DNA from: a virus
DNA: 21,339 bases
Strand: one strand, 5' to 3'
Virus record (IMG/VR): IMGVR_UViG_3300021960_000618
Location: 1-21,339 of that record
The notes under the pieces are model-generated. The model worked only from the letters and a program-made list of their open reading frames with translations, ran no database searches and had not been told where the DNA came from. Made by a program: the position numbers and the translations under genes. Of this stretch, positions 13,334 through 20,371 are shown piece by piece; position 1 is the first letter of the stretch; each line of letters begins with the position of its first letter.

Positions 13334-15595
13334 ATGGATAAAACATTAAACAGACCTCTATTTAAAAAAAGAGCACAACAGATTCATCAACAAGTGAATC
13401 CTAAACAAGTACCTAAATTTTTTCTTGGTGGAATAATGCAAGCAGGTAATATGATTAGAGCAGGTGCTGCTCCGGTCTATAGATATCTTGCTCCTAAAGT
13501 TTCTTCATTTATGAATAAACCTGCAACACAAACAGGTATAGTTGGTTTAGAAGGTTATGGTATAGGTGTTGGATCTCGAGATATGGCAGAAGGTGTTGCT
13601 GAAGGAGATACAGGTAAATTTTTACAAGGTGCTGCTTTAGCTGTGCCTGGTGCTGCTTTCTTACCATCATCTGCAAAACGATCTGGTATACAAGCTTTAA
13701 GAGAAACAGGAGAATATTTATCTCCTAGAATGACAGGAGCTGCACAAGCTTTAGTTAGAAATCCTGGAAAGACTGCGATAGGTTCTATTGGTACAGGTGT
13801 TACAGGAGCTTACATATCTCCAGATGCTATTGCTCAAGCAAAACCTGCGGAAATGTCTAATGAAGATTACGCAAAAGATATTCAAGAAAGATTAATATAC
13901 AAAGAGAAGCCTGAATATAAACCTGATCCTAAAAAGAAAGTTACAGAAAATTTAAAAGAGTATAAAGAAAGTACAAAAGATTTTAAACCATATGCTGTTG
14001 GTATTGAAAACCCACTAACAGAAGGTGAGAAAGCATTAGATGCACAGTTAAAAACTGTAGCTAAGGTAAGAGAAGTTGCAAATAAATTAGGTGTAAATCC
14101 TATTGAAGCAACTGATGAACAATTAAAACAAATATCTATTGAGTCTAATATAGATCTAAGCACTTTAAAAAGTATGGTTGGACAAAAAGATGAAGGAGCA
14201 GTAATTGCAGATAACATGCCAGCACCTAATAATGATGGTGTTCCTGTAATAACAGGAAATGAAGGAGCAGCAGAAACACAATACTTAGTAGATAAAAGAA
14301 AAAGAGATGTTGCGGCAGGTAATGAAATAGCAGGCACAGATGCTTTGTCAGGTCAATTTTTAGAATTTAAAAATCAAATAAACAAAATGACTGGTTCAGA
14401 TAATTCTAATTTAAATAATTTATTGATGATGAGAGCAGCAGGTCAAATGTTATCAGGTAAGTCTCCTGAAAAAGGGGTTAGAGGATTCTTAGATATTACA
14501 GGTCAGACTTTAGCTTCTAGTGCTGACGCTATGATTGGTCTTAAATTAAAACAACAAGATTCAGATATGAAGTTAGCTACAGCTTTCTTAAAAATGAAAT
14601 CAGATAAAGCTAAAGGTGCCGGAATGTTAACGGGCGGAGATAAAACAGTTAGAGTATCTGACCCAAGTGTACCAGGTGGTTTTAGAAACGTTAGAGTGTC
14701 TTTAGGTAAGGATAATAAATTTTATGAAAGAATTATGAATCCTGATGGTTCACAAGGTTTTGTACAAGCAAATTTTACTGGAACTGATGTAAAAAGAAAT
14801 GATGAGAAACTTAACAAAGCTCTTATGGGATTAGAAGATAATAGACGTGGTGGTAAAATGGTTGAGTTTGTAATTAAAAACGCAGGAGAAGGTGGAACTA
14901 AAGCTGCTTTAGGACTATTAACTGAAGATGCTTTTGGTACATTAGACTTTTTTGCAGGTGGTAATGTAGGCGCAGACAGTTCTGTTATTGATGATCAAAT
15001 TAGAGCAGAGATGGCACAGACCACAGGAAGAGAAGGTTTTGATATAAGCGGAGGTAAAGTAAATATTTTTGCAAAAGAATCTGATAATATGACTAAAAGA
15101 TTTAATTCAGATCTAGAAGATGCTAGAGAAAATGGAGCAGAACGAGTTGAAAAACAATTAAAGAAAGCTGGAATCATTGCTAAAAACTACCGACCAACGG
15201 AAGACGAATTAAGAAATTACACTAGACTTGCTTTGATTGAACAACGTATGAAATACATTGTTGCAAACGCAAACAAATCAGAAGATAGATTAACACAAAA
15301 AGATATTGACAACGCTGCTAAGCGTACACAGATTATTAAATACATTACTTCACCTAGAACTATTAGATTAAACTATGAACAATTAAGAGAAGAGTTTGCA
15401 GAAAAAGCAGGTAGTTATCTAACTCAATACAAATTAAATGGTGGAGACGAACTATTTATTCAAGAAAACTTTATGGATATCCCTGGTGTTGCTTTACAAT
15501 ATAACAGAAAAAATAAAGAATTTATGAAAAGTCAAAAAGTCAACAACCAAGTAAGTAGACAAGATATTTTAAATACAATACCAATTGGAGGTTAA
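13334..15595 (+). CDS. Putative internal virion protein (T7 gp15-like position)
   Basis: A 753-residue protein. Residues 30-165 contain several Ala/Gly-rich hydrophobic helices (A-G-N-M-I-R-A-G-A-A-P-V, L-Q-G-A-A-L-A-V-P-G-A-A-F-L, G-S-I-G-T-G-V-T-G-A-Y-I), typical of proteins that pass through or along membranes during ejection. Residues 185-350 are charged and helical; I-E-A-T-D-E-Q-L-K-Q-I (257-267) may be a short repeat-type unit. Residues 355-430 hold a motif seen in marine phages (M-M-R-A-A-G-Q-M-L-S-G-K-S, then R-G-F-L-D-I-T-G-Q). The C-terminal 200 residues are mixed charge and end near L-N-T-I-P-I-G-G. I see no lysozyme or transglycosylase motif. It is two bases from the next, larger gene. 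Function is inferred from length, order and composition. Confidence 0.7.
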   Translation: MDKTLNRPLFKKRAQQIHQQVNPKQVPKFFLGGIMQAGNMIRAGAAPVYRYLAPKVSSFMNKPATQTGIVGLEGYGIGVGSRDMAEGVAEGDTGKFLQGAALAVPGAAFLPSSAKRSGIQALRETGEYLSPRMTGAAQALVRNPGKTAIGSIGTGVTGAYISPDAIAQAKPAEMSNEDYAKDIQERLIYKEKPEYKPDPKKKVTENLKEYKESTKDFKPYAVGIENPLTEGEKALDAQLKTVAKVREVANKLGVNPIEATDEQLKQISIESNIDLSTLKSMVGQKDEGAVIADNMPAPNNDGVPVITGNEGAAETQYLVDKRKRDVAAGNEIAGTDALSGQFLEFKNQINKMTGSDNSNLNNLLMMRAAGQMLSGKSPEKGVRGFLDITGQTLASSADAMIGLKLKQQDSDMKLATAFLKMKSDKAKGAGMLTGGDKTVRVSDPSVPGGFRNVRVSLGKDNKFYERIMNPDGSQGFVQANFTGTDVKRNDEKLNKALMGLEDNRRGGKMVEFVIKNAGEGGTKAALGLLTEDAFGTLDFFAGGNVGADSSVIDDQIRAEMAQTTGREGFDISGGKVNIFAKESDNMTKRFNSDLEDARENGAERVEKQLKKAGIIAKNYRPTEDELRNYTRLALIEQRMKYIVANANKSEDRLTQKDIDNAAKRTQIIKYITSPRTIRLNYEQLREEFAEKAGSYLTQYKLNGGDELFIQENFMDIPGVALQYNRKNKEFMKSQKVNNQVSRQDILNTIPIGG

Positions 15596-15597
15596 TA

Positions 15598-18500
15598 GTG
15601 CCTACTATTAAAGAATTACAAACTGCTATTAACGAAAAAAACTTAGATACTAGAAAGTTAAACACAGAACAGATGCAAGCTCTTGATGCTGCTTTTGATA
15701 GTGGTGAGCTTACAGGCTACGATAGTATTCAAGATTACGATAGACTAATTAACTTAGGTGCAAAGAGTGTAGCTATTGGTAAAGAACAAAAATTAGAACC
15801 ATTAAAAACATCAACAGGATTAGAAAGAGGTGATCTTGTATTTGCAGGAGCTGCCTCTATGTCTATGGTTCCTTACTATATGAACAGAGATCAACTAATG
15901 AAAGCTTTTGTACAAAGCGGATTTAAAGATCAATACGGTGTAGATATGCGTAATGCAGATATGTTTGGTATGTATCAAAAAAGATTTACAGCATTAAGTG
16001 ATGCAGTTAAAAAATTACCTAATGTTAGAGGAAGAGCAGGATTACCTGTAAGAATGTTAGGAAGTTTAGCGGGTATGGCAGATAACACAATAGATTTTTT
16101 TAAAAAATTAAAAAAGTTTGGAGCAACACCAGCATTAGCTACTGAATCACAATCAATATTAATGGCTGCAGGGGGAGCAGGTGCAGGTTCTGTTTTATAT
16201 GATATAGGTAATCTAGGTTCTGATTACGTAGGAGCTACTTCTCAAGATTTAGCTAACCTTACTGATAATGATATTAGAAAACTACCTTTTGCACAAAGAG
16301 CTTTATATAATGGATTAAATGAAACATATAATGATCTGCTTTGGGCAGGTGGTGCTATGTCTTTAATACCTTTGGTTAGATTTGCAGGAAGAGAAGGATT
16401 AAAACAATCATTAGGATTAAACTCAGATCAATCAAAAGCCATTGCACAATCGTTTGAGAGAATGGGAGAAAAACCTACTGTTGCAGCTTTAATACCAGGA
16501 CAAAATGCTTTTCAAAACTTTTTTAAAAAATTCTTTACTACTATTGGTGTATACCCACTTGTCAGTGGTCCTTTAGTTAAGTTTAACACAGAGTTTAATC
16601 AAAGATTATCTCAAGAAGAGTTTTTAAATACTGCAGATAATTTAAATATGGCGCCTGGAAGCAATCAAAGTATTATGAACTATGCAGGTATTAATGAAAT
16701 TAAAAAAGAATGGAAAAATGTTTGGAAAACAGTAGACACTGAATATGGTAAAGTTAGAAAACATTGGGAAGAAATAGGTAACCCTAAAATGATTCCAACA
16801 GCAACTATCAAACAAGAAACAGAAAGACTAATGACTCAAATGAAAAATGAGTACCCTAGTACTTATTCTTACAGTAGTGCTTTTGATAACATGCAGAAAG
16901 GTGCAAGAGATCTAACACCTGCTGATGATCCTTTAGTACAGTATATACAATTCCTTAATGATATAACAAGAAATAGTAATTATATTAGAATGAGTGATTG
17001 GTCTGGTTTGTCTAGAATGCAAACTGCAGCATACACAGGAACTAAATTTAAAAATGTTAAACCTCAAATATTAGTTATTAGAAATGCTATGGAAAAAGAT
17101 CTAAACAGTATGGGGGAAGCAACTGTTAGAACTAATTTAAAAGATAAAATATTTGCGGATGAATATAAAAATATACTAGACAGTGAAGGACCACAAGCAG
17201 CAGAAGCGTTTATTGATAAACAAATTAGAGTAGCTAATTCTGGTTTTAATCAATTAAAAGAAGCAAATGCTTACTACTCATTGGTTCTTAGACCTTTTAG
17301 TACAAACAAAGTAGCCAGACAATTATCTGCGGTAGATGCAAAAATATTTGCAGACAAAGGCATTGAAATGCAAGGTAATGCGGGTATATACCCTGATCAA
17401 GTATTCGATAAAGTTATTAGAAGAGTATTAGATTCAGATAGTCCTGACGCTATTAGACAATTAAAACAAGTATTAGGAGTAACTAAATCTAGTTATGAAG
17501 TATTAGGTAAAGATGGCCAAGTTAAAAGAACTATACAGATACCTAAAAGTAAAGAGTCTCAAGAAATATACGATAGATATGTAAGAACTTTTTTCTGGGA
17601 TTCTTGGAATGAAGCAATGACTAATCCTCTTAGAGATCATAGATCTTTATCTGCACAAGCGATAGCTGCTCAGGCGGTTAAAAAAGGTTTTGTTAATAAA
17701 AGATTGTTTGCTCTTGATGATGTGACTGAACAAAGAGTTAGAGCTAAAACAAAATTAAATGAAACAATAGATGTTACTGAAGTAGATGGAAGAGTATTTA
17801 CTCAAGGAGATGGTATAGCTAATTTAAATGATGGTGTAATTAGAAATCATGACTTTGGAGAATTTGATACAAATCAATTTGTAAAAAATTTAGGATTAGA
17901 TAAACCTCAAGGTAAAGATAAAATAAGAGAAATGTTTGGTGGTGGAGCTCAAGGAGAAAAAGCATTAAAAAGAATTGAAGATATCATAATAATGAAAAGA
18001 GCTTTAGATTTAGTAGAATATACAGATCCTTCTAAATTCGTACAAAGATCTATTACACTAAGAGCTGGTTCTTCTGGTGGTATTATGGCAGGAGCAACAA
18101 GTGCTGCATTTGGTTTTGGTAATACAATAAAATTAATTTTAGGAAGTAGATTACTTGGTAGTGTATTAACAAGTCCTAAAGTAGCTGAAAACTTAATGGA
18201 TATGAATAAGACTATGAGATTTATGTCTGATGATCCTAACGTATATAAATTATCTCCACAGTTAGTTCCTAGAACATCTAGAACATTTGCTAGATTTATT
18301 AATAGTTTAATGGAAGCAGAAGGTGATGACTTTAGAGTAGATCCTGATAATATTGATTTTGAAGAAGTAAGAGAAAAACTACAAAGTTTAGATCCTAATA
18401 TACCTTTAACAGTGAGCTATGATTTTGGTTCTATGCCTAAATTTACTAGAGACAGAATATACCCTGAATTTGAAATGATGAAAAAACTACCTGCATCAGC

Positions 18501-18819
18501 ACAAAGAGCAGGTAACGAATTTTTACAAGGAGCTAATTTAATGGCATTGCAAGAACAAAAGTTTGAAGAGATGGCTGAAGGTAAAGAAATGTTACCGCAA
18601 AGCACACAACCACAAAACATGGGTGTGCCTCCTACAAATACTCAACCACAAGCGATGACACCACCACCGCCACAGAACACCCAGATGCAGACAGCACAAC
18701 AATATGCATCATTATTTCCACAAGACACATTGGGTCAAGCTGTTGCAACTAGACAGTTTAGCGAAGGTGGTTTTGTTGAGGATATATACAACCAGGTAGA
18801 CGAGGTTCTAAATGGCTAG
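15598..18819 (+). CDS. Very large putative internal virion protein (T7 gp16-like position)
   Basis: A 1073-residue protein, the longest in the window. It starts with GTG at 15598, preceded by GGAGG at 15587-15591 and placed two bases after the upstream stop; in-frame alternatives are weaker. The N-terminus has P-T-I-K-E-L-Q-T-A-I-N, followed by long helical regions. Hydrophobic segments lie near 187-205 (M-A-A-G-G-A-G-A-G-S-V-L-Y) and 830-850 (G-G-I-M-A-G-A-T-S-A-A-F-G-F-G). The C-terminal 75 residues are Pro/Gln-rich (T-P-P-P-P-Q-N-T-Q) and contain S-L-F-P-Q-D-T-L-G-Q-A-V-A, an ending recurrent in marine phage ejection proteins. T7 gp16 carries an N-terminal lytic transglycosylase; no catalytic Glu motif is evident here. 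Its last codons overlap a new start at 18812. Confidence 0.75.
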   Translation: MPTIKELQTAINEKNLDTRKLNTEQMQALDAAFDSGELTGYDSIQDYDRLINLGAKSVAIGKEQKLEPLKTSTGLERGDLVFAGAASMSMVPYYMNRDQLMKAFVQSGFKDQYGVDMRNADMFGMYQKRFTALSDAVKKLPNVRGRAGLPVRMLGSLAGMADNTIDFFKKLKKFGATPALATESQSILMAAGGAGAGSVLYDIGNLGSDYVGATSQDLANLTDNDIRKLPFAQRALYNGLNETYNDLLWAGGAMSLIPLVRFAGREGLKQSLGLNSDQSKAIAQSFERMGEKPTVAALIPGQNAFQNFFKKFFTTIGVYPLVSGPLVKFNTEFNQRLSQEEFLNTADNLNMAPGSNQSIMNYAGINEIKKEWKNVWKTVDTEYGKVRKHWEEIGNPKMIPTATIKQETERLMTQMKNEYPSTYSYSSAFDNMQKGARDLTPADDPLVQYIQFLNDITRNSNYIRMSDWSGLSRMQTAAYTGTKFKNVKPQILVIRNAMEKDLNSMGEATVRTNLKDKIFADEYKNILDSEGPQAAEAFIDKQIRVANSGFNQLKEANAYYSLVLRPFSTNKVARQLSAVDAKIFADKGIEMQGNAGIYPDQVFDKVIRRVLDSDSPDAIRQLKQVLGVTKSSYEVLGKDGQVKRTIQIPKSKESQEIYDRYVRTFFWDSWNEAMTNPLRDHRSLSAQAIAAQAVKKGFVNKRLFALDDVTEQRVRAKTKLNETIDVTEVDGRVFTQGDGIANLNDGVIRNHDFGEFDTNQFVKNLGLDKPQGKDKIREMFGGGAQGEKALKRIEDIIIMKRALDLVEYTDPSKFVQRSITLRAGSSGGIMAGATSAAFGFGNTIKLILGSRLLGSVLTSPKVAENLMDMNKTMRFMSDDPNVYKLSPQLVPRTSRTFARFINSLMEAEGDDFRVDPDNIDFEEVREKLQSLDPNIPLTVSYDFGSMPKFTRDRIYPEFEMMKKLPASAQRAGNEFLQGANLMALQEQKFEEMAEGKEMLPQSTQPQNMGVPPTNTQPQAMTPPPPQNTQMQTAQQYASLFPQDTLGQAVATRQFSEGGFVEDIYNQVDEVLNG

Positions 18820-18825
18820 AAAATT
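18811..18825 (+). repeat. 15-base junction repeat, copy 2
   Basis: Identical to 8920-8934 and in the same arrangement: the last codons of the 1073-residue gene (aat ggc tag) overlap ATG of the 42-residue basic gene, which also begins M-A-R-K. Confidence 0.75.
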
Positions 18826-18940
18826 AACACCTTCAGAGAAATACCAACAATTAAAAAAGCATACGGAAGATGCAGGAATGGTAGTGAAAGAAAAAGATGG
18901 TAAAATAATTGTAAAAAGAAAGAAAAAGAAAAATGCCTAA
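18812..18940 (+). CDS. Small basic protein, 42 residues
   Basis: A 42-residue protein beginning MARKLTPSEKYQQLKKHTED, followed by A-G-M-V-V-K-E-K-D-G-K-I-I-V-K-R and a Lys-rich end. It resembles the 45-residue protein at 8921 in its start and basic character, and both begin inside an identical junction (aat ggc tag) at the end of the preceding gene. It overlaps the upstream gene by 8 bases and the next by 8 bases. The helix-then-hairpin pattern suggests a tiny nucleic-acid-binding or virion-associated peptide. Function is unknown. Its reality rests on the tight coupling on both sides and an open frame through strongly AT-rich DNA. Confidence 0.65.
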   Translation: MARKLTPSEKYQQLKKHTEDAGMVVKEKDGKIIVKRKKKKNA

Positions 18941-19112
18941 AGCTAAATCAGCATTAGAAAAAATTGAATATCATGAAAAGATCTGCAGAATTATGCAGAA
19001 ACAAACATTTGATAAAATAGAGAAAATGGAAGCTAGAATACTTAGAATAGAAAAATGGATTATTGGTGGACTAGGAGCTATTCTTTTAGCTGTACTTTCT
19101 CAGCATTTTTAG
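18933..19112 (+). CDS. Coiled-coil plus membrane-anchor protein, XhlA-like layout
   Basis: A 59-residue protein. Residues 3-41 are a charged amphipathic helix (A-L-E-K-I-E-Y-H-E-K-I, then M-E-A-R-I-L-R-I-E) with a heptad-like spacing of Ile and Leu. Residues 42-56 are a single hydrophobic segment (I-I-G-G-L-G-A-I-L-L-A-V-L) preceded by K-W, and only three residues follow. This layout is that of XhlA/hemolysin-type small phage proteins, which assist holins in lysis, and of some spanin- or anchor-type peptides. The length and single segment would also fit a pinholin-like role. No endolysin is in the window, so the lysis assignment is not confirmed. It overlaps the preceding gene by 8 bases and ends 12 bases before the nuclease gene. 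Confidence 0.65.
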   Translation: MPKAKSALEKIEYHEKICRIMQKQTFDKIEKMEARILRIEKWIIGGLGAILLAVLSQHF

Positions 19113-19124
19113 TAAACATATTAC

Positions 19125-19850
19125 ATGAAATTTATAGAAAATGACAATACTTTTTCATTAACCGAATTTGAATTAATACAAAAATATCCTTATAAAAAAT
19201 ACTCAAGAGCAGCAGATCCTGAAACAGGTAAACGTATGTACTCTGTAGATGGTAAAAAATTACCTAGTGTAACAACTATATTAGGAGCTACTAAAGACCA
19301 AGAATCGATAGATGCTTTGGCCAGGTGGAGAGAAAAAGTTGGTGAAGAAGGTGCAGAAAGAATAAAGAATGAAGCCTCTGCTATGGGAACTGAAATGCAT
19401 TTAGTTATAGAAAAATATATTGAAGGAGAAGGTTATCTAAACCTTACAGAAAAAGGTAATCGTGCAAGAAAAATGGCGCACACTATATTAAAAAACTTAG
19501 ATCCATTATCACAAGTTTGGGGTAATGAAATAAGTTTAGCCTATCCAGAAAAATATGCGGGAGCTACAGACTGCGTGGGGGTCATGAATGATAAGCCCAC
19601 TATCTTTGATTGGAAACAAACTAATAAACCCAAGAGGAGAGAGTGGAGCGCAGTCCAAGATTACTTTACACAGTTAGGTGCTTATAGTTTAGCACATGAA
19701 TCTATGTATGGAGAAATAGAACAGGCTAAGATATGTATGTGTTCTAGAGATTTTAATTATCAAGAATTTACTATTGAAGGCCAAGAACTAAAAGACTACC
19801 AAGGTAAATGGTGGGAAAGATATGATAAGTATTTAGAAACTATAAAATAG
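19125..19850 (+). CDS. PD-(D/E)XK exonuclease, RecB/Cas4-like
   Basis: A 241-residue protein with the ordered motifs of phage RecB-like exonucleases: P-S-V-T-T-I-L-G-A-T (47-56); G-T-E-M-H-L-V-I-E-K-Y (88-98), with H92 as in Cas4/RecB nucleases; N-E-I-S-L (134-138); A-G-A-T-D-C-V-G (145-152), with D149 of motif II; T-I-F-D-W-K-Q-T-N-K (159-168), with D162-x-K164 of motif III; and V-Q-D-Y-F-T-Q-L-G-A-Y (177-187), matching the Q-x-x-x-Y element. It probably degrades linear or damaged DNA, or takes part in phage recombination or replication, in the host cytoplasm. The catalytic set appears complete. It lacks the Cys cluster of classical iron-sulfur Cas4 proteins. It lies beside the - strand helicase with a 2OG oxygenase gene between. 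Confidence 0.85.
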   Translation: MKFIENDNTFSLTEFELIQKYPYKKYSRAADPETGKRMYSVDGKKLPSVTTILGATKDQESIDALARWREKVGEEGAERIKNEASAMGTEMHLVIEKYIEGEGYLNLTEKGNRARKMAHTILKNLDPLSQVWGNEISLAYPEKYAGATDCVGVMNDKPTIFDWKQTNKPKRREWSAVQDYFTQLGAYSLAHESMYGEIEQAKICMCSRDFNYQEFTIEGQELKDYQGKWWERYDKYLETIK

Positions 19851-19855
19851 TTTTT

Positions 19856-20371
19856 ATGTTTTTTCTTGAAGATAAAAATTTTTTAAATGATGCTCAAAAA
19901 AAATATATAGATGAGTTATTGTTATATGAAAACATGTCTTTTAAGTTAGCAACTCAAGCTGCAGAAGTTGGAGATAACGGGTTTCATTTTATTAATCATA
20001 TACTAAAACTTGAAGAAAAAGAAAAAAATACTTTAAAACAACATGAAAAATTAATTGATATCTTTAGATTTTTTTTACAAAAAAATAAAATTAAATTAAA
20101 TACTCTTTTTAGAGTTGCTATTAATATAACTTTTAATAACGGATTTGTTTATAAATGTCCTATGCATACTGACCATGATTTTGAACACAGACAAGTTATA
20201 CTTTATTTAAATGATGCTGTTGGAGATACAATTATTTGTAATAAAAATAAGGAACCAGTTATAATATCAAAACCAGAAAAGTATAAAGCTATTGTTTTTA
20301 ATAAACAACCTCACTATCATTACTTTCCTAATTATGGTTTACGAGCTATAGCTGTATTTACATTTAATTAA
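19856..20371 (+). CDS. 2OG-Fe(II) oxygenase-like protein, isolated copy
   Basis: A 171-residue protein. Residues 84-121 carry L-F-R-V-A-I-N-I-T-F-N-N-G-F-V-Y-K-C-P-M-H-T-D-H-D-F-E-H-R-Q-V-I-L-Y-L-N-D, with H104-x-D106 as the first iron ligands. A-V-G-D-T-I-I-C (121-128) is the next strand, and K-A-I-V-F-N-K-Q-P-H-Y-H-Y-F-P-N-Y-G-L-R-A-I-A-V-F-T-F (144-170) includes the distal H153 and R163, ten residues later, the 2OG-binding Arg. The ligands look intact. It is distinct from the four oxygenase-fold proteins of the 3.9-6.3 kb block. It follows the nuclease by 5 bases and converges on the helicase, with both stop codons supplied by the 8-base palindrome TTAATTAA (20364-20371). Substrate unknown. 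Confidence 0.8.
   Translation: MFFLEDKNFLNDAQKKYIDELLLYENMSFKLATQAAEVGDNGFHFINHILKLEEKEKNTLKQHEKLIDIFRFFLQKNKIKLNTLFRVAINITFNNGFVYKCPMHTDHDFEHRQVILYLNDAVGDTIICNKNKEPVIISKPEKYKAIVFNKQPHYHYFPNYGLRAIAVFTFN
20364..20371. other. Shared palindromic stop site of convergent genes
   Basis: TTAATTAA is its own reverse complement. Its last three bases are the TAA of the + strand oxygenase-like gene and its first three, read on the - strand, are the TAA of the helicase. The genes therefore overlap by eight bases, and there is no space for a separate bidirectional terminator. Confidence 0.9.

Noticed and set aside
13882-14337. Minus-strand frame of 151 residues
   Set aside because: It lies within the 753-residue virion gene, has biased Ser/Phe/Leu content and no motif or start signal.
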